45,170 nucleotides of DNA from Acanthaster planci (lineage: Eukaryota; Echinodermata; Asteroidea; Valvatida; Acanthasteridae), in NCBI RefSeq assembly GCF_001949145.1, contig NW_019091718.1:96387-141556 (forward strand). Direction: 5' to 3'. A program made the translations under genes and the position numbers. Shown one piece after another: positions 10,901 through 22,393 of the stretch. How positions within the stretch are numbered: the stretch's first letter is position 1; each line of letters begins with the position of its first letter. Under the pieces are notes generated by a model. That model ran no database searches. It saw only the letters and a program-made list of their open reading frames with translations, and was not told the origin of the DNA.

Positions 10901-12879
10901 TAGTGTGTAATGTCCATACTTCAATCATATCCAAATGCTTTTAGTTTAATGCTGAATAGGTGTAGAAAGTTATGGATTTTTAGTAAACTATAACATTGAA
11001 AGGTGGTGTAAGTCGATGTCAGTATCTTTACCCTCACCCTACTAAAAAGGAAATCTCATGGTGCTCCCTCAAAACGTACAATAATATAACAGAATCTTGG
11101 CATTTATGGAATAATTACAGGTGGTTTTTAGTTTTGGGGCCCACAAGGGGATGACTGTGTCACAATGTACAAGGCTATTAAAACAAATAAAGCTACATGT
11201 ACGGAAGCCAAACGTAGAGCGTTTTTCTCATGGACGATGGCGTACTCGGCAGCCAAATAAGCTTGATTGTCAAAGGAAAAACATATAGCCAGTACAGTCA
11301 TGCTGCCACTCCGTCAAAGTTCTCACATATGCCTGAAGTACTACATGGTTGTACATCGTTGATGTGATTGGAGAAGAGACGAATGGAAGACAGGTCTATA
11401 TCATCCGACGTCAAATCAATTGTTATCTAAACTGAAGTATGTCTGCCACCTCTGGATAAATATTCATTTATTTACGATGTGAATATAATGTTTATGTCAC
11501 AATATTAATCACCCGAAAAAAGTCCCTGATGTGGCTGGCGTGTGAACGCGCTCAAACATGCCTGCAAGCATGGTTACCGTGTTCCTTGGATTCTTATACC
11601 TAATTCAGTGCAGTTTTTTGGACAGGGAACAGACTATCTGAAAAAAAAACAGATATTGCATGCTCACGTCACGGTAAGTCCCAACTTACTATGAAAGCGG
11701 TCGAATCCAAACAAAAACTTAAACCATAAACGTATTAATCCAGATGTTCACACAATAGATCATGTTTTGAAATGTCAGTAACAATTGTAAAACAAACTTC
11801 ATGAAACAGGGATTGAATTCTGCACCCGGGTCGTGCCTGCTGTTCGGGAAAATTGATGGTCTCATTGTTGGTGGGATACACTCACTGACTGTTTTTGGAT
11901 AACTTTACTCTCTGAGGCAATCTAGTGGCAGCGTGAACAAGAAATTTTGCATGCTCGTACAAGTTTGCTAACGATCAAAGATCAATGAATTTTCTTTCCC
12001 CATAGTGATGAGAAATATATTACTGTTATTGGTTATCTATGTTTGGTACAAAATTAAGCCATTTGCAGGCCGAAATTAGCCTGGTAGCGATTTTTTTTTC
12101 CAAGCTGGGAATCCGTGGAATATCGGGCATATTCATGAGACTGGTAATTTACATAAACCTTGCATAATGCGTTCCGTCCTCTGGCACGCCCGGTTGTCAA
12201 GAGGTCTTTATTTGGCGGGGACTGGCGTGCTCTCCATGATCCTGCAGAATGTCGAGGGTGCAGAATGGTGGGTCAATTTCGCGATGCCGCCTAAAATAAC
12301 AATAGTGAATGAACAATAGGGATATTTAATGAGCTGGAGACTGGTCTGGGTGCCACACTGCGCCGCGTGTAGAGGGTGGACAGTTGACATGGAAAAATGC
12401 ACCATGGGGCGCCTCGGCGGCTCGTGGTGCGCCAATAAAAATTTTGTTGACATTGTGCCTTACGAGGTCTGACAAAAGTGTGTCTACTGTGGGCGCTCAC
12501 TTTTGTTAATGGTTTGCCATGGTTGCCTTTATGACTGCACCCTGCGTAATCGATACGAAAAGGCTGACTTGGCAAGCATTTGTCAACTTCAACATTTAGC
12601 TGCTCGCGTTCTCTATTCCAGTGAGTAAATGAAAATGTTTCAAGGCTTAGATGTGAATGATGTGATGAAATAGGATATTTGGATACTTACGTGAAGCGAT
12701 TTGGACGCTTTTTACCTGCAATTTTTCTATTCTTGCAATGCATGTAAAATGACCTTAATTCCCTGTGCATGTAATGATATGGCCATAGTCCTCCAACTTA
12801 AGGATACAAATGGCCTCTTCGAATATAGTACAATGTAACCGGGCTCATATTGTTCATTTCTTTATAACGAATACTTCAG
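7911..12879. other. large non-coding stretch (about 5 kb)
   Basis: I found no domain-bearing frame, no splice-bounded coding block I trust, and no transposon ends. It includes an ACATGTACATGT run near 8760 and a GC-richer patch around 12200-12550 whose minus-strand frames show no family. A few long open frames at 9650-10230 are AT-rich and without motifs. Confidence 0.5.
8758..8815. repeat. ACATGT-type low-complexity run
   Basis: Repeated GTACAT and ATGTGC hexamers form an imperfect alternating purine-pyrimidine tract. Shorter ACATGTACATGT runs recur across the window (for example near 4665, 5137, 20710, 29285 and 34250). Confidence 0.7.
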
Positions 12880-12889
12880 CCTCTTTTTA

Positions 12890-13540
12890 CATGTGGCCGA
12901 CCTTCCTAGGCTATCAACAAAGCACCTGTCGGTCAGCCCTCCTTTCCCACGTCTATGTCCAGATGTAACTGTGCTAATGGACGTGCTGTCACGGATGGGG
13001 GGCCTGTCTTCCTTCACTCCATGCCTTCCGGGGTCTGAGACACTGCCTCTCGAGATGAACACATCAACAGGTTAGAGCTCCTAGCAGTGTTCAACGCTCT
13101 TCGCCACTTCCGACAACACCTAGTAGGTCGTTCCGTTCGAGTCCAGAGTGACATCTCCACAGCAGTGGTGTAAATCAACTGCCAGGGCGGCACTCACTCT
13201 CCTCAACTCTGCGCCCTTGCATTGCAGCTCTTCATGTGGACGAACAATCAAGGGATCACCCTCCAAGCCGTCCACATTGCAGGAACCAACAACAGCATAG
13301 CAGACGCACTCTCTCAGGGTGGCATTCGACCAACTGGGTGGATTCTTCACCCGAACGTGGTCAGCTGGATTTTTGCGGAAATCAAGCATCTCCAAATCGA
13401 CCCCTTCGTTTCTGCCAACACCCCAAGTCCTGCTCCAGGTTCCCTCACCCATGGGCATGGGTGATAGGCACCCTACCGATCGACTGGTCAGGCCTTCTGG
13501 CGTTCGCCTTTCCTCCAATATCCTGTAGTTCCTGTCAAAG
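12890..13540 (+). pseudogene. DIRS1-type RNase H domain and linker remnant
   Basis: Around 12940-13000 the frames read VSPPFPRLCPDVTVLM and then CHGWGACLPSLH, the start of a DIRS RNase H domain. From 13060 the text HINRLELLAVFNALRHFRQH leads into VQSDISTAVV, an in-frame TAA at 13171-13173, INCQGGTHSPQLCALALQLF and HIAGTNNSIADALSQG, which holds the last RNase H motif (A-D-A-L-S). Near 13480-13540 a shifted frame gives DWSGLLAFAFPPI, a conserved linker before the recombinase. The domain would remove RNA after first-strand synthesis. Stops and shifts make it a relic. Confidence 0.75.
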
Positions 13541-13729
13541 GTAGAATGGGAGCCATGTCAGATCCTCCTCATTGCTCCACTCTGGCCTTGTCAACCATAG
13601 TTGCCAACGCTGACAAGACTCCTGGTTGGAAGGCCACTGGCACTTCCATTCCAGTCAGGGAGGACATCCTTCATCAACCCAAGTCAGGGATCCTCGACCC
13701 TGCACCGGAGGGTCTTCATTTGACATGTT

Positions 13730-14803
13730 GGAAGTTGTTCAACGATCCTTCAGGGCATCGGGTCTTTCTGCAGACGCTGTGTCCATGGTGGCCCAGAGTC
13801 AACGACTGTCCACTCACAAAATTTACAACAGCTGACTGCAACATTTTACTGCGACAACCATGATATTTCTCCAACCGAAGCTCCTGTGAGTTCCGTCACA
13901 GACTTCCTCACATATCTGTATCACTCGGACCTCCAGATTGCCACCATCCGCAACTACTGGTCGGCCTTGGTGGCTGTTCACTGGGGCTTCAGCAATGGAT
14001 GGACTGTCTCCAACAATGCTGCCATCCACCATCTCCAAAAGGAATATTTGTCGAGTGTTTCAAACGCTTCATCTCATCCTGGGACCTCGGAAGTGTCCTT
14101 TGCATTCTTGCTGCCCCCCTTCGAACCGTAAGCTGATGTGTCTGACCTCCGTCTCAGCATGAGGTTAGTATTCCTCCTAGTGGTCGTTACATCAAGACGA
14201 GGTAGCGAGCTACATGCCTTATCGATTGCCGATGGCCACATCTGCTGGGAACCTCACAGGGTTCGTCTCATCCCATCCATCGGGTTCCCGAGTAGAAATC
14301 AGATGCCTACCTTCCGACCTCCTGACATATTCATTTCCAATATAACGTCACTCGTGGGAGATGACACTGACAAGAAATGGTGCCCGGTTCGGACTCTCAA
14401 GTAGTAGCTTGCCAGGACCAAACGTCACCGGGAGTCTGATTCTCAGTTTTTCGTCACCATGACAAAACCCTTTTACCCAGCGTCTAAGGACACTTTTGCC
14501 CGATGGACGGTCTTGGCCAGCATCTTTGCTAATCAAGACTGGCCAGCTCCTGAGCATGATGAGATGACTCAGGCTTACGTCAGGGCCCGTTATGTTGGGG
14601 TCCCTTCTACATCCTGGTCATATTTCAGAGGGGTTCTTCCAGCTGAAATCTGCCAGGTGGTTTGTTTTAAATCTCCTTCCACCTTCGTCGAATGCTACCT
14701 GAAAGATGTTCTGCGGAGCAAAACAGCCCATGGCAGAGCGACCCTGCGCTCGACAGTCAAGGCAACATCCAGCGCTGCTCCGGGCCATGTGGCTGATAGC
14801 TAG
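13730..14803 (+). pseudogene. DIRS1-type tyrosine recombinase remnant
   Basis: The N-terminal part begins near 13760 (GLSADAVSMVAQSQRLSTHK) and, after a shift, continues at 13860-14040 with VSSVTDFLTYLYHS and LQIATIRNYWSALVAVHWGF. The catalytic core starts at 14138 with MRLVFLLVVVTSRRGSELHA, where the Arg in RRGSEL is the first catalytic Arg. After a stop at 14401-14403 a third frame gives STSWSYFRGVLPAEICQVV and SPSTFVECYLKDVL, where the Tyr in ECYLKD is the candidate nucleophile. The expected His-x-x-Arg motif appears altered (AYVRAR). An intact enzyme would integrate circular cDNA by strand exchange. At least two frame changes and a stop disable it. Confidence 0.75.
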
Positions 14804-14954
14804 ACTTAGTGGGGTCACTGGGGGAGTGTCCACTCTCGCTAAGCCTGCCTTATGTTCTCCTAGTTATTATACTCCCATCCCTGACCCACCTCCAGAGTAC
14901 AGTGCCACTCTGCATATGTAGGATGGGTAGGGATATGTGAGCGCTGGAGGCTCC

Positions 14955-15008
14955 TTCCCCACGTGAAGTGGGTCGGATGTCCTAGTGATACTTACCCCTG
15001 CCCATCCG
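14955..15008 (+). repeat. DIRS inverted repeat, left arm
   Basis: The block containing TCCTAGTGATACTTACCCCT, then GCCCATCC, is the inverted counterpart of 15136-15190 with about 26 of 28 positions matching in the core. Weaker pairing extends outwards. It lies just past the recombinase, as internal complementary or terminal repeats do in DIRS1-like elements. Confidence 0.6.
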
Positions 15009-15126
15009 CTCCCACTCTTCCTTCCCCACTTTGGCTCCAGTGACCTTACCACTTCGAAAAGAAGGACGAACATGGTGGCGAGACTGCAAGTCTTTTCAAT
15101 GAATTGCAGTAGGCACATGGGAAATT

Positions 15127-15190
15127 TGCATATGTAGGCTGGGCAGGGGAAGGATCACTAGGAGACTTGACCCATTCCAAGCAATGAAGG
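15127..15190 (-). repeat. DIRS inverted repeat, right arm
   Basis: The core GGCAGGGGAAGGATCACTAG pairs with the left arm at 14979-15007. The arm starts with TGCATATGTAGG, which also occurs in direct orientation at 14911, so direct and inverted copies are interleaved. I take 15190 as the approximate end of the element. No target duplication was identified. Confidence 0.55.
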
Positions 15191-17365
15191 ATTTTGGGCT
15201 CAATCCAGCAGTTTGGCTGCAGCACTAGCTGTTGCTCTTGGTGTAGCTGTTGGTCTCTTTTCTTTGTTCCTACACATGACTGGGTGTTGGCAGGCATATC
15301 TCTTGCTCATAAACTTTTAAACTCAGAACAAACCTAGTTGTAAATATTCTGATGGCAGCATGTTTCTATGCTGTGACTCATTTTATGATTGTCAGACAGC
15401 TTTCTGCCCTACGCTGGGGTGTGTAAGCCTATAGGATTTGTAAGATCTCAAAAACGAGACTGTTGAATTATCTTGAAATATCTTACAGTAAAGTAAGTAC
15501 ATAAAAGTGTCAGACAATCTGTGAAATCTTACTGCAGGTAATCCTGTCATTTTCAAGAAAAGAGAAATTGTATGATTTTTCCAAAGATCGTCCAGACAAA
15601 TGATCTTTGGAAAATACAAATCGTTCAAATCATACTGCAACTGTTACCGGGAGCTGTTGCAAGAGTCTTTATTAAATTGCAGAACAATAGCTGGAAGAAA
15701 CGGTCACGCTTGATGCCCTCCGGACATCAATAAAATAGGGCTATATCTGTGTGGCCGCTTAACAATGGGAAATTGTATCCGATAAAAGAATCACTGGCCT
15801 CATGCATGCCAGGAAGTCTCGGAAAATAGTAAAGATTACATTTTTTTTCTCATATCTTGCAGAGGACATGATGAGTTGAGATTTTTACCTACATGTAGCT
15901 AATGTGCAACAAATTGAGAGGTCTCTGAAAGCAGAGTTACAAGTGTATTCATAATACAACTTGTTCTCTGAAGAACCTTTTTTTTTTGACCAACTAAGGT
16001 TGACGGAAATTTTTCGGTGTCGCTGACTCGGAAAGAAAATCGCCATTTTCATTTCTCATTTTAACTTGAGACTTGACTAGGAAAAATGACTTGTGACTTG
16101 CCATAACTAATTTGATTTTGTGATAAACGTCTGATAAAATTAACAAACACACTTTTCAGTGTCTGAACATAGAAAGAATGCCCATTCAACACCAGCCCTT
16201 TTTAATGTAGGCTTGCGATCGTAGGCTCTGAAACGGGCTTGCAGAGCTACGGCCAGGACTATTGTCTGCGTGTCTTCGTTTATTTCCAATGGAGTCAAGA
16301 CTGAGCTGTAAAACAACAGTTTCACGATAAAAGAGTGGTTTTGGCTTAACATTTTGGTTTAGCTGGTTCCTCCCATCTTGAAGCAGTGTCTGAAACCATA
16401 CGTAGAAGCTCTTACTCAAGGTGTGGGGATGAGGAAGCACTAATTCAAGGCAGTCATGTTTTCATTGGTTGCCATTTCCATTGGCTCCATTCATGTGTTG
16501 GAACTAAAGGAAACCAGTCCAGAGAGATTGAATAGAATTGCAAATGTACCGTTTACACCTCACAAATTGTGTGGTGTGTCTGTTTTTTTTTTCTGATTAA
16601 GTGTAATTCATGTTTTGTATACTTTACTGGTCATTTGGTAATTGCTTAAAAAATAACCTGCTGTATGGTCCACCCAGCAAAGACACTTATCCAGCCCGCC
16701 AAAATTGGTAATTTCAAGTACTTGAACAAGTTTAGGTTTAATGACAACACTGGTTCACGTGCTGCTCACTCATGGAGATGACGTACCCAAAAATGGCAGG
16801 GACCCGAATGTTGGGCACTTTGAATTTTCTCTTCTAACATTTGTGTATGGACTGGAGCAATGTTTTACCTCAAGTTCACAACAGGTGAAATTTAATCAAA
16901 CTTGAAGTATTCTGATTCATACATGTAATACTAGCAATTCAGTATTACATGAGGCAACAGTATCATGTCTCAGTGAAGTTTGAAACATACTTATAAGTTA
17001 AAAGTTGGCAGGCTTGCATTGTCTTCTTACTGGTGAAGACACACTTGCACCAGGCTTCACATCTTCGTAAACATCTTTGTGAACACATTCTCCGTGCTCA
17101 CTGACTCGTATGCGGTCCAAAAAAAAAACGTGGTGGGGCTAAGAGAAAAATTCAACCCTGTTTTAACAACCTGTTGCGCACAGAATAGTCAGTTCCACAA
17201 CACATTTCTTTGTTTAGCAACTTGCAAATCAGTGATACTGAAATATGTGTGTTCACAAGTTCTCAAAATTGTACCTTTTGGTGAGCAGGAGGGATGCAGA
17301 CGGGGATGATATAAGCCTAATGATAAATAAAGAAGTTTTACTCACACAAACTGGTCTCTGCCGAG
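15191..17365. other. non-coding stretch
   Basis: No recognisable protein family, RNA gene or element end. Several T runs and short motif-free open frames only. Confidence 0.5.
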
Positions 17366-17576
17366 GTGATCTTTTGTGATGAGGATGGATGGTTCCAGCC
17401 GCAGATATCTGGACGACACGATATGATACCCCGGGATGGGGAAATTGCGATTGCTGTAATTGAGTGCGTCTTGGGTGGGAAAGAATTTGCTGACACTGAT
17501 TCACCGGTCAACAGCCAATGTGTGCCCACCAACCTTCATGTTACTCTTTACTGTCTAAGGAATAGACAAGTGCAAG
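17366..17576 (+). CDS. putative internal exon of an unidentified host gene
   Basis: An acceptor ending CTGCCGAG at 17365 and a donor CAAG|GTGGTT after 17576 bound a 211 nt open block (phase 0 in, phase 1 out). It reads VIFCDEDGWFQPQISG, then MIPRDGEIAIAVIECVLGGK, then CVPTNLHVTLYCLRNRQVQ. The composition and lack of stops look coding. I do not recognise the family. Phase 0 entry fits the exit of the 4868-5026 block, and phase 1 exit fits the entry of the block at 29335, so the three may be consecutive exons. Beyond the splice site the frame stops within two codons, as expected for an intron. Confidence 0.45.
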
Positions 17577-18019
17577 GTGGTTGAACTTTGAAGACAACTC
17601 TAAAGCATATCGTACTCTCACAGAGTAGAAGTGGCTGTTGTCGTTCGGGTTTTGTAGGGAGTTTTCTTTGGCAGGAACGTTAGTGTCGATGAGCCCTTGG
17701 TACATGGACACTGTTTTGAAGCACTTGTTAGGGGGCTGAGTGATTGTGCGCACGCCTGTGTATGGAAAAAAAGTACACGAAAATGTAGTAAGGTCAACTC
17801 ATATTCCGTCACCAGTTGCACAGTTAAAAAAAAAATGTTTTTCTAGTTTATTTATTTTTTGAGCATACAGGAAAAAGTCAAGTTTTATTATTACATTTCA
17901 TATGCAAACATTGTTTACTTACACAAATTAAAGTACAATACGAAAGTTTTTTTCATAGCCTTGTTTTGAAGTAGAATTGAAGTTCTTTACCTAGATTCAG
18001 CCTTTGATCCTCAAGATAG

Positions 18020-18230
18020 GGATCGTGTGAAAAAGGTGATTCTTTACCTGTCGCAAGGTAGATCCACACATCCCGCTGTTCTCCTGGCATCATCAATGAG
18101 CTTTGAAGCCATTGCTCTCGACGAAAGACCTTGCTGTATCCATAATTCCAGGATACAGTTCCGTCACTGCTGGACGACCGATCACTGGTCGTTTCAGCTT
18201 TTCCTGCCTATGGATTTTCTACTCAGGGCT
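18020..18230 (-). pseudogene. minus-strand coding fragment, family unknown
   Basis: On the minus strand about 18200-18105 reads KRPVIGRPAVTELYPGIMDT followed by ARSFVESNGFKAH and then two stops. Neighbouring frames continue MASKLIDDARRTAGCVDLPC towards 18040. The opening G-R-P motif followed by a helical block resembles a type of protein I have seen around invertebrate transposons, but I cannot name it. At least two frame changes are needed, so this is at best a relic. Confidence 0.25.
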
Positions 18231-18790
18231 GTTTTGGAGCGAGGTCACGTCCACATTTGGACAGCTAGCATTGACCTCCTTGAGAACAGAACTTTTTACC
18301 AGAGACATTTTATCAGAACTATGGTATGCAAGTAACATTACGTTGTAAGCCTGCCTCTAGTGTAACAGGCTGATGTAATGACGCTAACATCAGCATTTCC
18401 TAGCAAGCAAGTTGATCGTGTAACCTGAATGAAATCTGTCAATCACACTTGGATTTTAGATTTGTTGTCAGTGCAACAAAAGAATGCCCTGATCACTATT
18501 TGGTAAACATGATGTAGTGGTGCCATCAAAGGCTGAAAAACTCTGCATTTAAGAAAAACATATACTGAGTGCGTTCGTACAAAAGTATTCATAAGAAACC
18601 ATTGCAGGAGCAACAAAGGGAGCGGCCAGTGGTATGAGTGTATTGAAATCAAACAAATCCACAAGGGCTATTCAAACTTGGTTTTCAGGACGGATTTAAT
18701 GGAAGTGATGCCCTGAATTACTTTAGGCTTGTTTCATTTCTCTTGCAAAAACTCATCTGCATGCACATGTACTCTGAAACTCTTGCAATC

Positions 18791-18968
18791 ATGTCTTCTT
18801 CCAGTAAAGTTATAATAAAGTGGATGAATTCTAAATGGTTTGGCGTAGTAGAACCGGTCTCTAGGAGCAGGGTCAAGACCCATGGTCAGCTAAAGGTTTG
18901 GATTGAAGTGCAGGTGGCCTACAAATCTGGCCAGTTCAAGGCAAAAATTGTGCAACTCAGCGACAAGA
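18791..18968 (+). pseudogene. BEN-domain protein pseudogene, exon 1
   Basis: The frame starts with ATG at 18791 (MSSSSKVIIKWMNSKWFGVV) and continues VWIEVQVAYKSGQFKAKIVQ, a short beta-rich N-terminal module often found ahead of BEN domains in invertebrate proteins. It ends at a consensus donor A|GTAAGT after 18968, leaving phase 1. The codon completed with the next exon is AAG (Lys), keeping the frame. BEN domains bind DNA or chromatin proteins. Exon 1 itself is intact. An upstream in-frame ATG at 18743 exists, but 18791 sits closest to the conserved block. Confidence 0.5.
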
Positions 18969-19219
18969 GTAAGTTTTATATCCCGTTTTTCCCCAGTATA
19001 AATAAGGATGCAAGACGCGGTGTTTTCTTCATCGATGTATCTGGTTAAAACGTTAGCATTTGATCAGTAGCAAAGCATATTATTTCAAATTACATTTTGC
19101 AGTTAAATGGACCAAGTTTTTCATTGACATGTACAGCAAAGTACTTTTCTTTAATCACTGTATGGTTCATGAGTGACAATTGTGAACCTTATTTGAGTAT
19201 TTCCATTCTTTATTTTCAG

Positions 19220-19760
19220 AGAGAGTAATCGAAAGTTCAGACAATGAAGACATACCGCTTGCTGCACTCAAGATGGCTACCGCGGTCAGACAGCTCCCTG
19301 AGGATACCTTAACCGTTTTGGATCCGACCACACTGCCCCCAGACGACGAAGCCTTGGACATTCTATATCCAACCACGTAGCCCCCAGACGAGGAAGTCTT
19401 GGCCGTTCCATATCTGACCACGCAGGCGCCAGATGGGGGAGCCTTTGATTGTCAGTTCCAGCAGCACATTCTGGTGTAGAATGCCATGATGCTGTCTAAA
19501 TTGGACTATCTGACCAAACTCTGGAGGGGCTACAAGCTTAAGTCTGGGAGCTCAGGGTAGAGAAGCAGTGATCTCGCCAAACTACCATCAACTAGAGGAC
19601 GAACAGGTCCTAATAGGATCCAAGGAACATCCAGCCATAATAAACGAGAATGACTTGGACAATATCTTCATCAAAGTCAACAGCGCCAAGGACTTTCTAG
19701 TCAAACTGGTAGGGAAACTCATTTCCCAGGAAGACCTTGCAAGGTCGAACCAAAAATACA
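19220..19760 (+). pseudogene. BEN-domain protein pseudogene, exon 2 with BEN domain start
   Basis: After the acceptor TATTTTCAG (19211-19219) the frame continues RVIESSDNEDIPLAALK, an acidic linker, then a 15-residue tandem repeat. In-frame TAG codons lie at 19378-19380 and 19477-19479. A different frame from about 19555 reads VLIGSKEHPAIINENDLDNI and FLVKLVGKLISQEDLARSN, the first half of a BEN domain with its L-x-x-x-L-(I/F)-x-x-x-x-L pattern. The second half is missing. The stops could alternatively sit in an unrecognised intron, but the simplest reading is a broken gene. It may be host or transposon derived. Confidence 0.5.
19323..19451 (+). repeat. 45 bp tandem repeat inside BEN pseudogene exon 2
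   Basis: Units start at 19323, 19368 and 19413 (the last partial). Translated, unit 1 is PTTLPPDDEALDILY and unit 2 is PTT-stop-PPDEEVLAVPY. The period of exactly 15 codons preserves the frame, so the expansion probably happened while the gene was coding. Confidence 0.8.
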
Positions 19761-22393
19761 TATTTCAAATTAAACTGCAAGTCACAAAGACAAAAAATCC
19801 TTGTTTTGACTGGGATAATTATGTGTTGTGACGCTAAATACTGCAATTTTCGGAATTTAGGCCGCACGGTGAATATAGCTGCACTGCACAAATATCTGCA
19901 ATTACATGTAGTTACAGCAGCACGTGAGCTACATATAGGGTCGTTGTTAAACCTAAATTTTCTTAAGTCCTTGAAATTACCAACTTTGGGAATTTGATGG
20001 GTATCCTTCGCTGGGTGAGCCATGTGGCAGTTCTGTGTGTTCTTTTTTTCAGCACTCACCAATTGACTACTGATAATACACAACATAATTAATTACATGC
20101 ATAGAAACCAAAAACAAAAATGAACAGATGCACCACATGATTTGTGAGGTGTGGAGTGTGCATGTACTTACGGTACCCATGTCCACCTGGGCTGGTTTCC
20201 ATTCCAGTAGTAATGAGTAGAGCAAGCAAGACATGACTGACAAAGGCACAGTGCAGCGTATAATGACCAGAGATTGTGCTTCACAGCGTTTTATGATCTT
20301 TGATAGTCACTGATATTAACTGATGTTATTATTGGCACTGAGTATAAGAAAAAATCCTATAGTGCTGCCTCTTCTTTGCCATTATATTTCAGCGTTAGAG
20401 TTAATGTAATGTAACCAGAGTGGTAAAGCTACAACAAAATTGAGTCAGTGACCCGAATATTTCTTACAAAAGATAAAAAGATTTATTCTTTCCCTGTCGC
20501 AAAGGTTAATGCAGGTTCACTTTTTGTACAGTTGGATGCAACTACGTGTATATCAAAAATAAACTACAGCCTTATAAGTTGTATATGTATGTCATCTGTG
20601 AGAGATAAAAAAATCCAAAATCTATGTTAGCCTTTCAGCCGTATCCTTTCATGTACATGATTAACAACTTGGCATACATACAGTTCATAAATACTAAGCT
20701 GTCAGTGCACATACATGTACATGTATTAAATGGGTTACACTGATCATACTCAATACATGGCCAATCATATTTATAACCGGCTCTGTAAAAAAGTGTATAA
20801 TGTAATTTTTTCTGTAATCTGATTTTACCTTCAATTAGAATGAGTAACTTAAACCCTTTGCATTGATGTATCATTTATTTAGGTATTTTAATAAAAAATG
20901 TACAAGTAAGAGTGTTGAGGGTTTCTATTTATTTCCACTGTGCAGGGTTCTTTAAAAGGCCTGTAACTCAAGAGTGGCTCTGGCGACTTATTACCAATTT
21001 TCGCAGAGTGGGTCACATTTCCATCTGCAATTTAACCAAGAAAAGCTCTAATCAAGAGATGAATTATCCGATTGATGTATAGACCTTATGCACATGACGT
21101 TACATTCGAGGGCATTTCCTTATTCCACTAAGGTAAGTTTGAGTAAACCAATTTTGTGCATTCATTGTAACAAAATTAAAATGACAACAGACAGCACTCT
21201 AAGACGCCAACAATATACAACCCCTATATGTACATAGGTTCAGTAGTATACTCAGCATTACAGGGTGTTAATGTACCTCCGGATTAAATGAGACCTAAAC
21301 CTTAAACCTGGTCAATACGTAGGTCACATTATTTAAAAATGCGCATAACCCAAGTAAATGTCGAGTATTATAATGAGATGTTAACACACTGTAAGTACCT
21401 GTACATGTATGCCAAGTGTGATCATTTCCAAACGTGAGGTTTTATACACTCCTTGGGGGATGAAGTATGTAAAAAGTCTGACAGGTATTTAAGAAAAAGA
21501 TTGATATCTATGACCTGGTGTGGGTGTTGCCTTGCAGAATTTCCCCTCACCCAAAAGTAGTATTTCAAGAAGACTGAGCAAACTTCAGATACTGCAAATG
21601 TTTACATTTTTACATGTTTACAATGTGACACCTTGAGATGTGACACAAGGATGGTGTACATTACTGTGTCTGGTTCTTTATGGTGACTGCATCTTAAAAA
21701 GGTGGGAAACTGAAACTCTGAAAAGATACAAAAATATAACTTCCATATAAATACAATGCTCCAGGAAAGACCAATCCAGCAAAGTAAATTATAAAAAGAA
21801 ACCTAACAATCCTCTAGAATCTAGTGCAATCAATAGAAATGAATCAAACTCAATGACACAATTTGCTTCTAACAGTAGAGTCAAGTTAAATTCCAAAAAT
21901 GAACTAATACAAGGCATGTGAATGCTTTAACTTGCAAAGACAAAAATGGGAAACAACTGAAACAAGTGTGCAATGATCTCTAGGTGCATGTATAATATGG
22001 ACTCAGCATACCATAGATTCAATACAGTCCACTCATCATAACCTAAGGGTTCATCAAGACAAACTTAGGATAAATGAAAATGCAAAGAACAACATTATGT
22101 TGAAATAACATAACAAAATAATACGCTAACCAATATGCAGATCGCACTCTTAATTAAGTGTAAAAAAGAGAATTACATGTATATGCTGCATCACATAATT
22201 TAAGGACTAGATTTAGGTTTCCTAAGACTATCATCAATGAATCCACTCATTCAATAACCAGAGAACACTTGAGCTAACCTCCAAATTAATCAGAAAGTGT
22301 TCACAGAGGCTAAAAGATTAAGAAACTTTAAAGATAGGAACAATTACTAAACATACATTGTAAATGAATTCTTACTCCAGTCGAGTCGTCCAA
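19761..22393. other. non-coding stretch
   Basis: No domain-bearing frame or element terminus recognised. The sequence is AT-rich with short TACATGTA runs. It ends where the direct repeat of the Gypsy element begins. Confidence 0.5.

Larger units (their letters stand above)
12880..15190 (+). mobile_element. DIRS1-like retroelement remnant (RNase H, tyrosine recombinase, inverted repeats)
   Basis: Plus-strand frames carry the late RT/RNase H segment, a linker typical of DIRS1 pol, a complete but frame-broken tyrosine recombinase, and then a pair of inverted repeats. This is the 3' half of a DIRS1-like element. The RT active-site region is missing upstream. DIRS1 elements lack an integrase and have inverted terminal plus internal complementary repeats instead of LTRs, which fits the structure at 14955-15190. 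Confidence 0.8.

Noticed and set aside
12208-12575. GC-richer patch with two minus-strand frames as a gene or promoter
   Set aside because: Translations show no recognisable domain and no core promoter motif stands out.
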